The notes beneath the pieces were generated by a model. That model saw only the letters and a program-made list of their open reading frames with translations, was not told the origin of the DNA and did no database searches. Both the position numbers and the translations under genes were made by a program. DNA of 40,436 nt from Bryobacterales bacterium (GTDB taxonomy: Bacteria > Acidobacteriota > Terriglobia > Bryobacterales > Bryobacteraceae): the NCBI GenBank assembly GCA_016789785.1, contig JAEUQE010000056.1, forward strand, positions 1-40,436, given 5' to 3'. This document shows, piece after piece, positions 8,826 through 18,685 of the stretch. Each line of letters starts with the position of its first letter. Position 1 is the first letter of the stretch.

Positions 8826-10223
8826 ATGAAAATCCTCCAAAGGCTCGGTTTCGCTACGTTGGTGGCGAGCATGTTGGCGGCGGCGCAATCACCCGCGCTT
8901 GGTCCGCTGCGCGTCTCGGCATCGCATCCGCAGTGGTTTGCCGATCCATCAGGACGAGCCGTTGTGCTGGCGGGGTCGCACACGTGGTGGTCGCTCCAGG
9001 ACAATGGCCTGATCGTGCGCGGCGCCACTGCCAATCCGCCGAAGCCCTTTGAATACGAAGCATATCTGCGCTTTCTCCAGCGGCACGGCCATAACTTCAT
9101 ACGGTTGTGGCGATGGGAAACCACGCGCTGGACGGATCGATTCACGGGCAACGAAGTGAAGTACTGCCGGCCGCACCCCTGGAGGCGCACGGGGCCGGGC
9201 AACGCGGCGGACGGCGAGCCGAAGTTTGATGTTACGCAGTTGGACCCGGCGTACTTCGAGCGGTTGCGCGGACGTGTGAAGGCAGCGGGTGATCTCGGGA
9301 TCTATGTGTCGGTGATGCTCTTCGAGGGTTGGGAGATCCAGTTCAGCGATGCCTGGAAGGGGCATCCGTTCCATGCGGCGAATAACGTGAACGGGGTGGA
9401 AGGTGACCTGGATGGAAGCGGCATCGCGCTCGAATGGAACACGCTGCAATCCGGGCCGGAAGGGCGCCGGATTCTTCAATTACAGGAAGCGTACGTGCGG
9501 AAGGTGGTGGATGCCGTGAACGACCTGGATAACGTGATGTATGAGATCGCCAATGAGGCCCATGGCGGCTCCACGGCGTGGCAGTATCACATGATCCGCT
9601 TCGTGAAACAGTACGAGGCGGCGAAGCCGAAGCAGCACCCGGTTGGGATGACGTTCCAGCATAAGGGTGGAACGAACGCGGTGCTCAATGAGAGTCCGGC
9701 GGACTGGATTTCTCCGAATCCTGGAGATCAAAAAGAAAATTACCGGGATAATCCATGCGCGGGGTGTTCTCCGAAAGTGGTCCTTACGGATACAGACCAC
9801 TTATGGGGACATACGGGAGGAGATAGTATCTGGGTGTGGAAGAGTTTCACCCGGGGGTTGAATCCGCTGCTGATGGAGGAGATGCTTCCGTCGCCGGTGT
9901 GGCAGGATTCGGCGCGGTTGGCGATGGGGCAGGTGGTGCGGTATGGACGGCGCGTGAATCTGGCAGGCATGAAGCCCATGGCGGGGCTTTCGGCAACCGG
10001 TTACTGCCTGGCCGCGCCGGGCAGCGAGTATCTCGTCTTCCAGAATAATAAGGGTGAGTTCACGGTGGATCTGGCGAAGGCGGCGGGGCGGTATCAGGTG
10101 GAGTGGCTGGATGTGGCGCACGACCGTGTGTTGCCGGGCTCGCTGGTGGAAGGAGGAGGGTCGCGCACATTCACAACGCCGTTTCCCGGCCCGGCGGTGT
10201 TGTATCTGAAAAGGGTTGAATGA
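8826..10223 (+). CDS. Secreted glycoside hydrolase-like protein (apiosidase/DUF4038-like barrel plus collagen-binding-like domain)
   Basis: 465 residues from the ATG at 8826, which gives a clear signal peptide (MKILQRLGFATLVASMLAAA); an upstream ATG at 8787 would spoil it. The N-terminal LRVSASHPQWFADPSGRAVV and LAGSHTWWSLQDNG, then HGHNFIRLWRWE, resemble the GH140/DUF4038 and cellulase-like TIM barrels. NVMYEIANEAHGG has the NE pair of clan A barrels, with Glu244 the probable acid/base. The C-terminus (GSEYLVFQNNKGEFTVDLAK, FTTPFPGPAVLYLK) matches the 'putative collagen-binding domain of a collagenase' that often ends DUF4038 proteins. It probably acts on plant or microbial polysaccharide outside the cell; the sugar is unknown. 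It stands alone between a spacer and the convergent rpoD. Confidence 0.8.
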   Translation: MKILQRLGFATLVASMLAAAQSPALGPLRVSASHPQWFADPSGRAVVLAGSHTWWSLQDNGLIVRGATANPPKPFEYEAYLRFLQRHGHNFIRLWRWETTRWTDRFTGNEVKYCRPHPWRRTGPGNAADGEPKFDVTQLDPAYFERLRGRVKAAGDLGIYVSVMLFEGWEIQFSDAWKGHPFHAANNVNGVEGDLDGSGIALEWNTLQSGPEGRRILQLQEAYVRKVVDAVNDLDNVMYEIANEAHGGSTAWQYHMIRFVKQYEAAKPKQHPVGMTFQHKGGTNAVLNESPADWISPNPGDQKENYRDNPCAGCSPKVVLTDTDHLWGHTGGDSIWVWKSFTRGLNPLLMEEMLPSPVWQDSARLAMGQVVRYGRRVNLAGMKPMAGLSATGYCLAAPGSEYLVFQNNKGEFTVDLAKAAGRYQVEWLDVAHDRVLPGSLVEGGGSRTFTTPFPGPAVLYLKRVE

Positions 10224-10278
10224 ACGTCAGCAGAACTTAGTACGTGAGAATTCAGTAGCGCCGCGGCCGCTGAAGTGG

Positions 10279-12002
<1,724 letters not shown>

Positions 12003-12003
<1 letters not shown>

Positions 12004-12182
12004 CACATTCTACCATCAGAAAGCCGCGCAACTCCCGGAGAGCCCGGCGGCGTGGAGCCGTGAAAACGGCCCTTGATCCCACACGAGGCGCTTTCGCCGA
12101 TAGCCGGCTCCGGCCATGATTGCGGCTCGCGATTGCAGCCACCGCAGGCGGCAATTGGAAGGCGGCACTTTCGGCAACTCAT
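12003..12182 (-). CDS. Possible 59-residue CxxC protein, translationally coupled to rpoD
   Basis: The ATG at 12182 is preceded on the minus strand by a purine-rich ribosome binding region (GGGGAGAAGGAG, 12186-12197). It encodes [20 protein letters not shown]..., with paired CxxC motifs (CRKC at residues 3-6, CGGC at 13-16) spaced as in a compact zinc knuckle and one further Cys. The stop TGA overlaps the rpoD start (TGATG), which would couple their translation. No known family is recognised, and the C-terminal half is low-complexity Gly/Pro/Ser. It could be a chance frame in the dnaG-rpoD gap; the ribosome binding site, Cys spacing and stop/start overlap are the arguments for a real gene. Confidence 0.35.
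12007..12012 (-). promoter_or_regulatory. TAGAAT hexamer just upstream of rpoD
   Basis: On the minus strand TGG-TAGAAT (12007-12015) looks like an extended -10 element. It ends only three bases before the ATG at 12003, so initiation from it would fall inside the annotated start. Either it is fortuitous (it overlaps the end of the small CxxC frame) or rpoD also has a shorter form starting at the Met of MNLGKEKG. Confidence 0.2.
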
Positions 12183-12315
12183 TGGCTCCTTCTCCCCGCG
12201 GCGACAGATCGCGACGCCCAATTCTGGCGCTTCCTGCTCACTTGCACTCCGTACTCCTCACACTTGACTGATGCGCTGTTGCGCCAGTCTCGCAACCCTC
12301 ACAACTCCCGGCTGG
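12183..12315. other. dnaG-rpoD intergenic remainder
   Basis: No family-like reading frame and no clear terminator were seen between the dnaG stop and the possible small CxxC gene. The region may contain an internal rpoD promoter. Confidence 0.4.
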
Positions 12316-14082
12316 CTAGCGCCGGACGCCCTCCCCTTTCTGCAAACGGTCAAGCTGTTCCAGCAGCGCCAGCGCCTCCTGCATGTCCCCTTTCTGCTGC
12401 GCCTGCCGGACCTGGTGGCGCAACGAATCGAGACTGGCGGCCCGGCCCTCCGATTCCAAGGTCGCCAAACTGGCCGCGGCGTTTGCCTTTGCTTCCTCGA
12501 AGTCCTCGACCTCTGCTATCTCATCGGCGAAAATGACTTCCGACAGTAGGGCTGCGTCGGCGGGATCGAGCCTGGGCTCAAGATCCGCGTACAGAAACGC
12601 TGGTTGCAAGTCCCACAGCGAAAGCATGGCCGTGAGAAGGGTCCGGGAACGCAATTCGGGGAACGGGGGAAGCAGGCGCACGCGCGGGAGAACGCCGGCG
12701 CGGAGTTCGGGGTGATGCATCACGGTCTTGAGCAGAATTCGCTCCGCCGGGTTGAGCGGTGTGGCGGGGACCGTGACGGTCTGCTGGCGCCGGTCCAGCG
12801 CAGCTTTCTTGAATGCATCGAGCACCATGCCGCGTTCGACGCCCAGATAGGAAGCAAGGTCGTCCGCCACACCGGCACGCTCGATCTTGTCGGGGATGCG
12901 ATGGACGGCAGGGAGCAGATACTTGAGCGCCTGTTGCCGGCCTTCGGCTGTGCGGGAGTCGAAGCGCTGCTTGGCGCGGTCGGCCAACCAGTAGTAATAA
13001 TTGGGAGCTCGCTCGATGAGGCGCAGATAGGTTTCCAGACCGGTTTTCCTGATGTACTCATCGGGGTCGAGGTTCTGATCGAGTTCGAGCACCCGTACGC
13101 GGGTGTTCTCCTCGAGCAGAACCTGAAGGCTGCGCTCGGTGGCGTTCTGGCCGGCGGCATCAGGATCGAAGTTAACGACAATGGTTTCGCACAGACGGCG
13201 CATCATTTTCACTTGTTGTGCGGTGAGTGCGGTACCGCAACTGGCCACCACTTCGCGGATGCCTCCGGACCAGAGTCCGATGACATCCATGTAGCCCTCG
13301 ACGAGAATGAGGCGGCTGGCTTTGCGAGCGGAGTCTTTGGCGCGATTGAGATTGTAGAGTAACTGGCTCTTACGGTAAATCGTGGTTTCGGGCGAGTTGA
13401 GATACTTGGGCTCTTCGCCTTTGGCCATGGCGCGTCCGGCGAAACCAACCAGCTTGCCGTTATCGGAATGGATGGGGAACATGAGGCGGCCGCGGAAACG
13501 GTCGAAGAATCCACCGCCTTCCTGGCGCTTGAGCAGGAGGCCGGAATTTTCGAGCGCTTCAGGGCCGAAGCCTTCGCGCTGGAGGAGTTGTGTCAGTGCC
13601 TGGCCGGAGCGATCCGACAGACCGAGGCCAAACTCCTCGGCGATTTCGGGGGCGACACCACGGGATTGGAGATAGCCGCGGGCTTCGGCGCCTTGTGGTC
13701 CAGTGAGCAGGCTGCGGAACTGGCGCTGGGCGGCTTCATTCATGCGATAAAGCGATTCGCGCCAGGCGGTATCCGGGTCGGCCGCATCCGTACGCTTCGG
13801 GATGGGGATTCCATAGCGCTCGGCGACCCATTTCACCGCCTCGACGAAGGTGACGTGGTCGAATTCCTGGACGAACTTGAAGACGTCACCGCTTACGCCG
13901 CAGCCGAAACATTTATAGATCTGCATGTTCGCGTTGACGCTGAACGATGGTGTCTTTTCAGTATGGAACGGGCAGCGTCCGACGTAGCGCACACCGAGGC
14001 GTTTCAAGGGGACACGCTCGCCGATGATCTCGACGATGTTGCTTGCCGAGCGCACCTGCTCCTTGAAGGCGGCGAAGTCCAT
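12316..14082 (-). CDS. dnaG: DNA primase DnaG
   Basis: 588 residues from the ATG at 14082; the open frame extends 18 codons further up, but that part (PVALPLLPLLHCAKLRN) is not primase-like. The N-terminal CHC2 zinc domain has Cys37, His40, Cys58 and Cys61 (CPFHTEKTPSFSVN, CFGCG). The catalytic core follows with GFAGRAMAKGEEPKYLNSPE and the TOPRIM motif EGYMDVIGLW, then VNFDPDAAGQNATERSL with the acidic residues that bind metal. The C-terminal region would be the DnaB-binding domain (weakly conserved, ending around LEQLDRLQKGEGV). It synthesises RNA primers for replication. It starts 102 bases from the end of the neighbouring S9 peptidase gene and precedes rpoD on the same strand. Confidence 0.97.
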   Translation of the reverse strand: MDFAAFKEQVRSASNIVEIIGERVPLKRLGVRYVGRCPFHTEKTPSFSVNANMQIYKCFGCGVSGDVFKFVQEFDHVTFVEAVKWVAERYGIPIPKRTDAADPDTAWRESLYRMNEAAQRQFRSLLTGPQGAEARGYLQSRGVAPEIAEEFGLGLSDRSGQALTQLLQREGFGPEALENSGLLLKRQEGGGFFDRFRGRLMFPIHSDNGKLVGFAGRAMAKGEEPKYLNSPETTIYRKSQLLYNLNRAKDSARKASRLILVEGYMDVIGLWSGGIREVVASCGTALTAQQVKMMRRLCETIVVNFDPDAAGQNATERSLQVLLEENTRVRVLELDQNLDPDEYIRKTGLETYLRLIERAPNYYYWLADRAKQRFDSRTAEGRQQALKYLLPAVHRIPDKIERAGVADDLASYLGVERGMVLDAFKKAALDRRQQTVTVPATPLNPAERILLKTVMHHPELRAGVLPRVRLLPPFPELRSRTLLTAMLSLWDLQPAFLYADLEPRLDPADAALLSEVIFADEIAEVEDFEEAKANAAASLATLESEGRAASLDSLRHQVRQAQQKGDMQEALALLEQLDRLQKGEGVRR

Positions 14083-14089
14083 GTTGCGG

Positions 14090-14095
14090 AGTTTA
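14090..14095 (-). promoter_or_regulatory. Putative -10 (TAAACT) for a leaderless dnaG mRNA
   Basis: TAAACT on the minus strand is separated from the dnaG ATG (14082) by 7 bases. There is no Shine-Dalgarno sequence in that spacer. The same hexamer at nearly the same distance (8 bases) precedes the enolase-superfamily gene at 25099. Confidence 0.4.
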
Positions 14096-14137
14096 GCGCA
14101 GTGGAGGAGCGGGAGGAGCGGCAGCGCCACAGGCACC

Positions 14138-14188
14138 CGTCACTCTCACGCGTCACTGGCACGCGTCACTGTCACGCGTCACTGTCAC
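14138..14188. repeat. Tandem repeat, four copies of a 13-base unit
   Basis: Units start at 14138, 14151, 14164 and 14177 with the pattern CGTCACTNNCACG; the last unit diverges at its end. The variable pair is CT, GG, GT, GT. The last unit contains the stop codon of the S9 peptidase (14185-14187, minus). It lies between that gene and the dnaG start. Confidence 0.9.
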
Positions 14189-16260
14189 TTCAAATACTTC
14201 GCCAGCCAGGCATGTACTTCCTGATAAAAGAACCTGCTGTCTTCGGGCTTCAGAATCCAATGATTCGCCTCCGGAAATACAATCAACTTACTCGGAACTT
14301 TCATCCGTTGCAGCACGCTCCAATTCTCAAGAGACTGGTTCAACGGCACGCGGAAGTCATTCTCGCCCACCGTCACCAGAATCGGCGTCCGGAAGTTCTT
14401 CGCCAGCCGGATCGGATTCTGCTCGCGCCACACCGGACCCTGCTCCCACACCGGCCCGCCCGCGTTCACCTCACGATGATAGATCGAGTCGCTCGTACCC
14501 CACTGCGATTCGAGATTGATCAAGCCCGCGTGGCTGATCAGGCACTTGTATCGCGTTGTGGTCGCCTGTAACCAGTTGGCAAGATGCCCGCCGTAGCTGG
14601 CTCCTCCGGCGCACTGCCGCGAGCCGTCAACAAACGGGAATTGCTTGATCGCCTCATCGGCTGCCTCATTGAGTTCCTCGCCCGGGCCGCGCAGCGGATC
14701 GCCCTGTATGTCCTGCGCGAACTTCTCGCCGAAACCAGTCGACCCCGTGTAATTCGTCATTAACACGACATAGCCCGGCTGCGCGAGTAAGTGATAATTC
14801 CAGCGCAATGTGATTTCATCGCGCCACATCCCATGTGGACCGCCGTGAATCAGCACCAGCAGCGGATACTTCCGCGACTCGCTGAAATCCGGCGGCAACG
14901 CAATCATGTTGTGAATCCGGCGCCCGCGCTTGCTGGCGAAAGTGAAATGGCGCAGTGGTTGCCAGTCGATCTCCGCGGCCGCCGCTGTGCTCACCGCCGT
15001 CAGAGGCTTGTGCTCCCCGTTATCGAGCCGCACCACTTCCATCGGATTCACCGCGCTGCCCCACGACGCAATCATCACCGGCGCCGCGGCCGTACCGCCA
15101 ATCTGCAACGCACCGTACACGCCGGCCTTCGCCGACGAATAGGGGCGGATGTTGCCGCCTATGGGAAACGTCTCGAAAATCCGTTCAATCCCCGCGTCTT
15201 CCGCCGTGACGAACAGCTTCTTGCTGTCGGGCGTGAACGCGAATCCCGAAATCGTCGCATCCAGCCGGCCCGTCACCGGCGTCGGCTCTCCTGCATTCGG
15301 CCACGGCAGCATCACCAGCCGCTCGATCGCATAGGCGTTCTTGCCGTTCTTGAGTTCGCGCAGCGCGTAGAGAGCCTGGCCGTCAGGACGGAACGTTGGC
15401 TTCGTGAACGACGCCGCGCCCTGGGTCAACGCCTTCGGTTCACCGCCGCCAGCCGGGACCGCATAGAGATGGGTGAGCACCTCTTCATACGCCGCGCCGT
15501 TGCGGTTCGTCGTAGCGACGAACACCACCGATTGGCCGTCCGGCGCCCAGGTGGGCTGCGGATCCTCACCCGAGCTGCCGCTCACGCCGCCGAAGCCAGG
15601 CATCGCCGCGAGCTTCGTGCCCGCCAGCAGATCCTTCGCCTTGCCCGATCCATCGGCCGGCTGCACGAAAATGTGCGTCTTCGTATCTTCGAGCCAGCGG
15701 TCCCAATTGCGGATCGGGAAGCTCTCATACACGCGAGCCTTGTACTTGCGACCCTTCCGTTCCGCCGCAATCTTCTTGTTGGCCTCATCATCGGCGGCGC
15801 CTGGATACACCCGGCTTGTGAAGAGCAACTGCTTTCCGTCGGGACACCACAACGGTGACCCCGCGCCGGTGGAGATCGACGTCACGCGCTGCGCTTCGCC
15901 GCCGCCGGCAACATCCAGCACGTAGACCTGTGCGGCTTCATCGCCCTCGCGTCGTGCGCTGAAGGCAATCTTGCCCGAGTCCGGACTCCACGAAGGTCCG
16001 CTCTCGCCTCCCTTTGACGATGTGAGCCGGCGCGGTTTGCCCGAACCGTCCGTGGCCACCAGCCACAGGTCGGTCGAGGCATCGGCCTCCACATACGATG
16101 GCTCGGTGATCGTGAACACCACCCACTTCCCATCAGGCGAGAGCACGGGGTTCGAAACCCGCTTCATCATCCAGAGCTTCTCATGCGTGATGGGCGATTT
16201 CGCCGCCGCAAACGGAACCGTGGCGCTTGCAGCGAGCGCCAGTAGCAGAAGGAGTCGCAT
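14185..16260 (-). CDS. Secreted prolyl oligopeptidase family S9 peptidase (acylaminoacyl/dipeptidyl peptidase-like)
   Basis: 691 residues from the ATG at 16260, giving a signal peptide ([20 protein letters not shown]); a GTG at 16275 would add five residues. The N-terminal two thirds is a TolB/WD40-like propeller with repeated [18 protein letters not shown] motifs. The C-terminal alpha/beta hydrolase domain has the nucleophile in [13 protein letters not shown] (Ser at about residue 553), the acid in VGENDFRVP (Asp at about 633) and the His in [10 protein letters not shown] (about 665). The oxyanion segment [12 protein letters not shown] is also present. Such enzymes cleave short peptides or acylated N-termini; this one should work in the periplasm. 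It is divergent from ilvD across 100 bases, and its stop codon sits in a tandem repeat. Confidence 0.93.
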   Translation of the reverse strand: MRLLLLLALAASATVPFAAAKSPITHEKLWMMKRVSNPVLSPDGKWVVFTITEPSYVEADASTDLWLVATDGSGKPRRLTSSKGGESGPSWSPDSGKIAFSARREGDEAAQVYVLDVAGGGEAQRVTSISTGAGSPLWCPDGKQLLFTSRVYPGAADDEANKKIAAERKGRKYKARVYESFPIRNWDRWLEDTKTHIFVQPADGSGKAKDLLAGTKLAAMPGFGGVSGSSGEDPQPTWAPDGQSVVFVATTNRNGAAYEEVLTHLYAVPAGGGEPKALTQGAASFTKPTFRPDGQALYALRELKNGKNAYAIERLVMLPWPNAGEPTPVTGRLDATISGFAFTPDSKKLFVTAEDAGIERIFETFPIGGNIRPYSSAKAGVYGALQIGGTAAAPVMIASWGSAVNPMEVVRLDNGEHKPLTAVSTAAAAEIDWQPLRHFTFASKRGRRIHNMIALPPDFSESRKYPLLVLIHGGPHGMWRDEITLRWNYHLLAQPGYVVLMTNYTGSTGFGEKFAQDIQGDPLRGPGEELNEAADEAIKQFPFVDGSRQCAGGASYGGHLANWLQATTTRYKCLISHAGLINLESQWGTSDSIYHREVNAGGPVWEQGPVWREQNPIRLAKNFRTPILVTVGENDFRVPLNQSLENWSVLQRMKVPSKLIVFPEANHWILKPEDSRFFYQEVHAWLAKYLK

Positions 16261-16273
16261 AGTCTCTATTCTC
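16261..16273 (-). promoter_or_regulatory. Possible -10 (GAGAAT) for the S9 peptidase gene
   Basis: GAGAAT on the minus strand (16268-16273) matches TATAAT at four positions and is 7 bases from the ATG at 16260, the same spacing as other putative leaderless starts here. Confidence 0.3.
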
Positions 16274-16333
16274 ACCGATGCGCCGCCGTCCGGTCATTGC
16301 GGCGGTCCGCACGGGAAGCGCTACCGCCCCGGA

Positions 16334-16360
16334 CGATATACTGGAAGACCAATCGGTCTT
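16334..16360 (+). promoter_or_regulatory. ilvD promoter -10 with a palindrome over the predicted start of transcription
   Basis: TATACT (16337-16342) is embedded in ACGATATACTG, as upstream of the PSD1 and DUF1592 genes. A perfect inverted repeat AAGACC-AATC-GGTCTT (16345-16360) ends at the base before the ATG (16361) and covers the expected transcription start. It could be an operator. GGAAGA (16343-16348) might act as a ribosome binding site only if transcription starts further upstream. Confidence 0.45.
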
Positions 16361-18052
16361 ATGTCCCAGCAATTGAACAAGTACAGCTCTCGTATCACTC
16401 AGCCCAAATCTCAGGGCGCATCGCAGGCCATGCTCTATGCCACGGGCCTGCGTGAAGAGGATATGAACAAAGCCCAGGTGGGCATCGCCAGCGTCTGGTT
16501 TGAGGGCAACCCCTGCAACATGCACCTGCTCGACCTCGGCAAGAAGGTCAAGGAAGGCGTGGAAGCCGCGGGCTTGGTCGGCATGCGCTTCAACACCATC
16601 GGCGTCTCCGATGGCATCTCCATGGGCACCGACGGCATGAGCTTCTCGCTCCAATCGCGAGACCTCATTGCCGACTCCATTGAGACCATCATGGGCGGTC
16701 AATGGTATGACGCGAACATCTCCATTCCGGGCTGCGACAAGAACATGCCCGGTTGCCTGATCGCCATGGGGCGTCTGAACCGTCCCGCGCTCATGGTGTA
16801 CGGCGGCACCATCAAACCGGGCTGCGGCAAGACGGAAGGCACTGAGAAACTCGACATCGTCAACGCGTTTCAAAGCTACGGCCAGTTCATCGCCGGCGAC
16901 ATCAGTGAAGCGCAACGCGCCGACATTGTCCGGCACTCCTGCCCCGGCGCCGGCGCTTGCGGCGGCATGTACACCGCCAACACGATGGCCTCGGCAATCG
17001 AAGTGCTCGGCATGTCGCTGCCCTACAGTTCCTCCATCCCCGCGGAGCATCCGGACAAACTGCAGGAATGCGTGCGGGCGGGCGTGGCCATTCGCAAACT
17101 GCTGGAGCTTGATCTCAAACCTCGCGACATCATGACGCGCGATGCTTTCGAGAACGCGATGGTGCTCATCTCCGTCCTCGGCGGCTCCACCAACGCGGTG
17201 CTGCATCTCATCGCCATCTCGCGTTCCGTCGGGCTCAATCTCACCATCGACGATTTCCAGAAGGTCAGCGATCGCGTCCCGCTGCTGGCCGACCTGAAGC
17301 CCAGCGGCAAGTACGTCATGGAAGAGCTGCATGAAGTGGGCGGTATCCCCGCCGTCGTGAAGCTGCTGCTCGCCGAAGGTCTCCTCAATGGAAACTGCAT
17401 GACCGTGACCGGCCAGACCCTCGCCGAAAACGTGAAGGATCTGCCCGGCTTGAAGGAAGGCCAGCGGATCATCATGCCGGTCTCAGCGCCCATCAAGCCG
17501 ACGGGCCACATCCAGATTCTGCGGGGCAATCTCGCTCCGGGCGGCGCTGTCGCGAAGATCACAGGTAAGGAAGGGCTCGTGTTTACTGGGCCCGCAAAGG
17601 TCTACGACTCCGAAGAGGACATGCTCCATGCGCTCGAACGGAAGGAGATCAACAAGGGCGACGTCGTGATCATTCGCTTCGAAGGACCGAAGGGCGGTCC
17701 CGGCATGCCGGAGATGTTGACCCCGACATCGGCGATCATGGGCGCTGGTCTCGGCAAGGATGTTGCGCTGATGACCGATGGCCGCTTCTCCGGCGGATCG
17801 CACGGCTTCATCGTGGGTCACATCACACCCGAGGCACAGGTGGGCGGACCCATTGGGCTCGTCCGCGACGGCGACATCATCACCATTGATGCGGACAGGA
17901 ATGTGCTAAGCGTCGCATTGACCGACGCCGAACTCGATGCGCGCCGCGCCGCGTGGATCATGCCGCCGTATAAGGCAACACGCGGGACACTGGCGAAGTA
18001 CATCCGGCTGGTGAAGGACGCAAGCCAGGGTTGTGTGACCGACGAAGAGTAG
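16361..18052 (+). CDS. ilvD: Dihydroxy-acid dehydratase IlvD
   Basis: 563 residues from the ATG at 16361; the open frame runs 130 codons further upstream, but that part is antisense to the S9 peptidase gene. The three cysteine sites of the iron-sulfur enzyme are present: [11 protein letters not shown] (near residue 52), [19 protein letters not shown] (near 125) and [16 protein letters not shown] (near 194-200). The C-terminal barrel domain has [20 protein letters not shown], then [19 protein letters not shown]. It converts 2,3-dihydroxy-3-methylvalerate and 2,3-dihydroxyisovalerate to the 2-oxo acids in isoleucine/valine biosynthesis. The length is normal for the family. It is a single gene; no other ilv gene is adjacent, and it is followed by palindromic repeats that may terminate transcription. 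Confidence 0.97.
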   Translation: MSQQLNKYSSRITQPKSQGASQAMLYATGLREEDMNKAQVGIASVWFEGNPCNMHLLDLGKKVKEGVEAAGLVGMRFNTIGVSDGISMGTDGMSFSLQSRDLIADSIETIMGGQWYDANISIPGCDKNMPGCLIAMGRLNRPALMVYGGTIKPGCGKTEGTEKLDIVNAFQSYGQFIAGDISEAQRADIVRHSCPGAGACGGMYTANTMASAIEVLGMSLPYSSSIPAEHPDKLQECVRAGVAIRKLLELDLKPRDIMTRDAFENAMVLISVLGGSTNAVLHLIAISRSVGLNLTIDDFQKVSDRVPLLADLKPSGKYVMEELHEVGGIPAVVKLLLAEGLLNGNCMTVTGQTLAENVKDLPGLKEGQRIIMPVSAPIKPTGHIQILRGNLAPGGAVAKITGKEGLVFTGPAKVYDSEEDMLHALERKEINKGDVVIIRFEGPKGGPGMPEMLTPTSAIMGAGLGKDVALMTDGRFSGGSHGFIVGHITPEAQVGGPIGLVRDGDIITIDADRNVLSVALTDAELDARRAAWIMPPYKATRGTLAKYIRLVKDASQGCVTDEE

Positions 18053-18685
18053 CCCGGCAACGCCGGAGCGAAAACTCGAGTGGCGTACATTGATGTTGTG
18101 CCCGCCCAAAGGCGTCCCCTTCGATCCGGGATGCGGCCGACCTGAGGGCCGGGGGCGGCGACACCTGCTGCGTGCCTCGGGAGCCCAGAGCCGCCTTGAG
18201 CGGGTCTCTGGAGATTGGCGCTATGCGGCGCAAAGCTCAACCGGCCAGGGCAGCCAGGCGTGAAAAAAACCCGGACTTTTTCGCGTTTGCGTGCAGCGTA
18301 GTTCTGAGGGGCTGCATCCGTCAGGCCAAACGCCCGCCGGGAGGACTCCCGGCGCATCCCGGCTTTGCCGGAGCACAGCCGCTTTGAGCGGCTCACAACA
18401 GAAAGCCCCTGGCTTTGCCCGGGACTGGAGTTGGACATTTTTTCGGGGCTCCCCGGCCGGACTCTTTCTTGCGGCCCGGCCACCACACCGTAACGCAGAC
18501 TTCAGTCTGCCGCGTCCCGACTCATCGGGACGCCTCTGGGCGGGCGCAGATCCATGGCTCGACTTTCTGACCCGACAAAGCCGGCTTGTAGCAGTCGCGC
18601 CGGGATCTGTCCCGGCGCCGGCGTTGCCGGAGGCTCCCTCAATAGAGGACGCCGCAGGCCTGGGGCCCGGCGTTACTTCCGGGCG
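18053..18685. repeat. REP-like cluster of GC-rich palindromes between convergent genes
   Basis: This 633-base convergent intergenic region has no believable gene but is packed with inverted repeats: CCGGC-AAC-GCCGG (18054-18066), CGCCGGGAG-GA-CTCCCGGCG (18335-18354), CCGGC-TTT-GCCGG (18359-18371), AGCCGCT-TTG-AGCGGCT (18377-18393), GCAGAC-TTCA-GTCTGC (18495-18510), CGTCCCGA-CTCA-TCGGGACG (18513-18532), GCGCCGGGA-TCTG-TCCCGGCGC (18597-18618) and CCGGC-GTT-GCCGG (18618-18630). The core CCGGC-N3-GCCGG occurs three times, and a related one (N4) lies at 8738-8751. The first copy, right after the ilvD stop, could act as a terminator hairpin. Confidence 0.8.

Noticed and set aside
8486..9052. 188-codon frame overlapping the glycosidase start
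   Set aside because: No domain, out of frame with the clear secreted glycosidase, Gly/Arg/Ser-rich noise.
15971..16360. Long N-terminal extension of ilvD
   Set aside because: It is antisense to the S9 peptidase gene and lacks IlvD similarity; the ATG at 16361 gives the normal family N-terminus.
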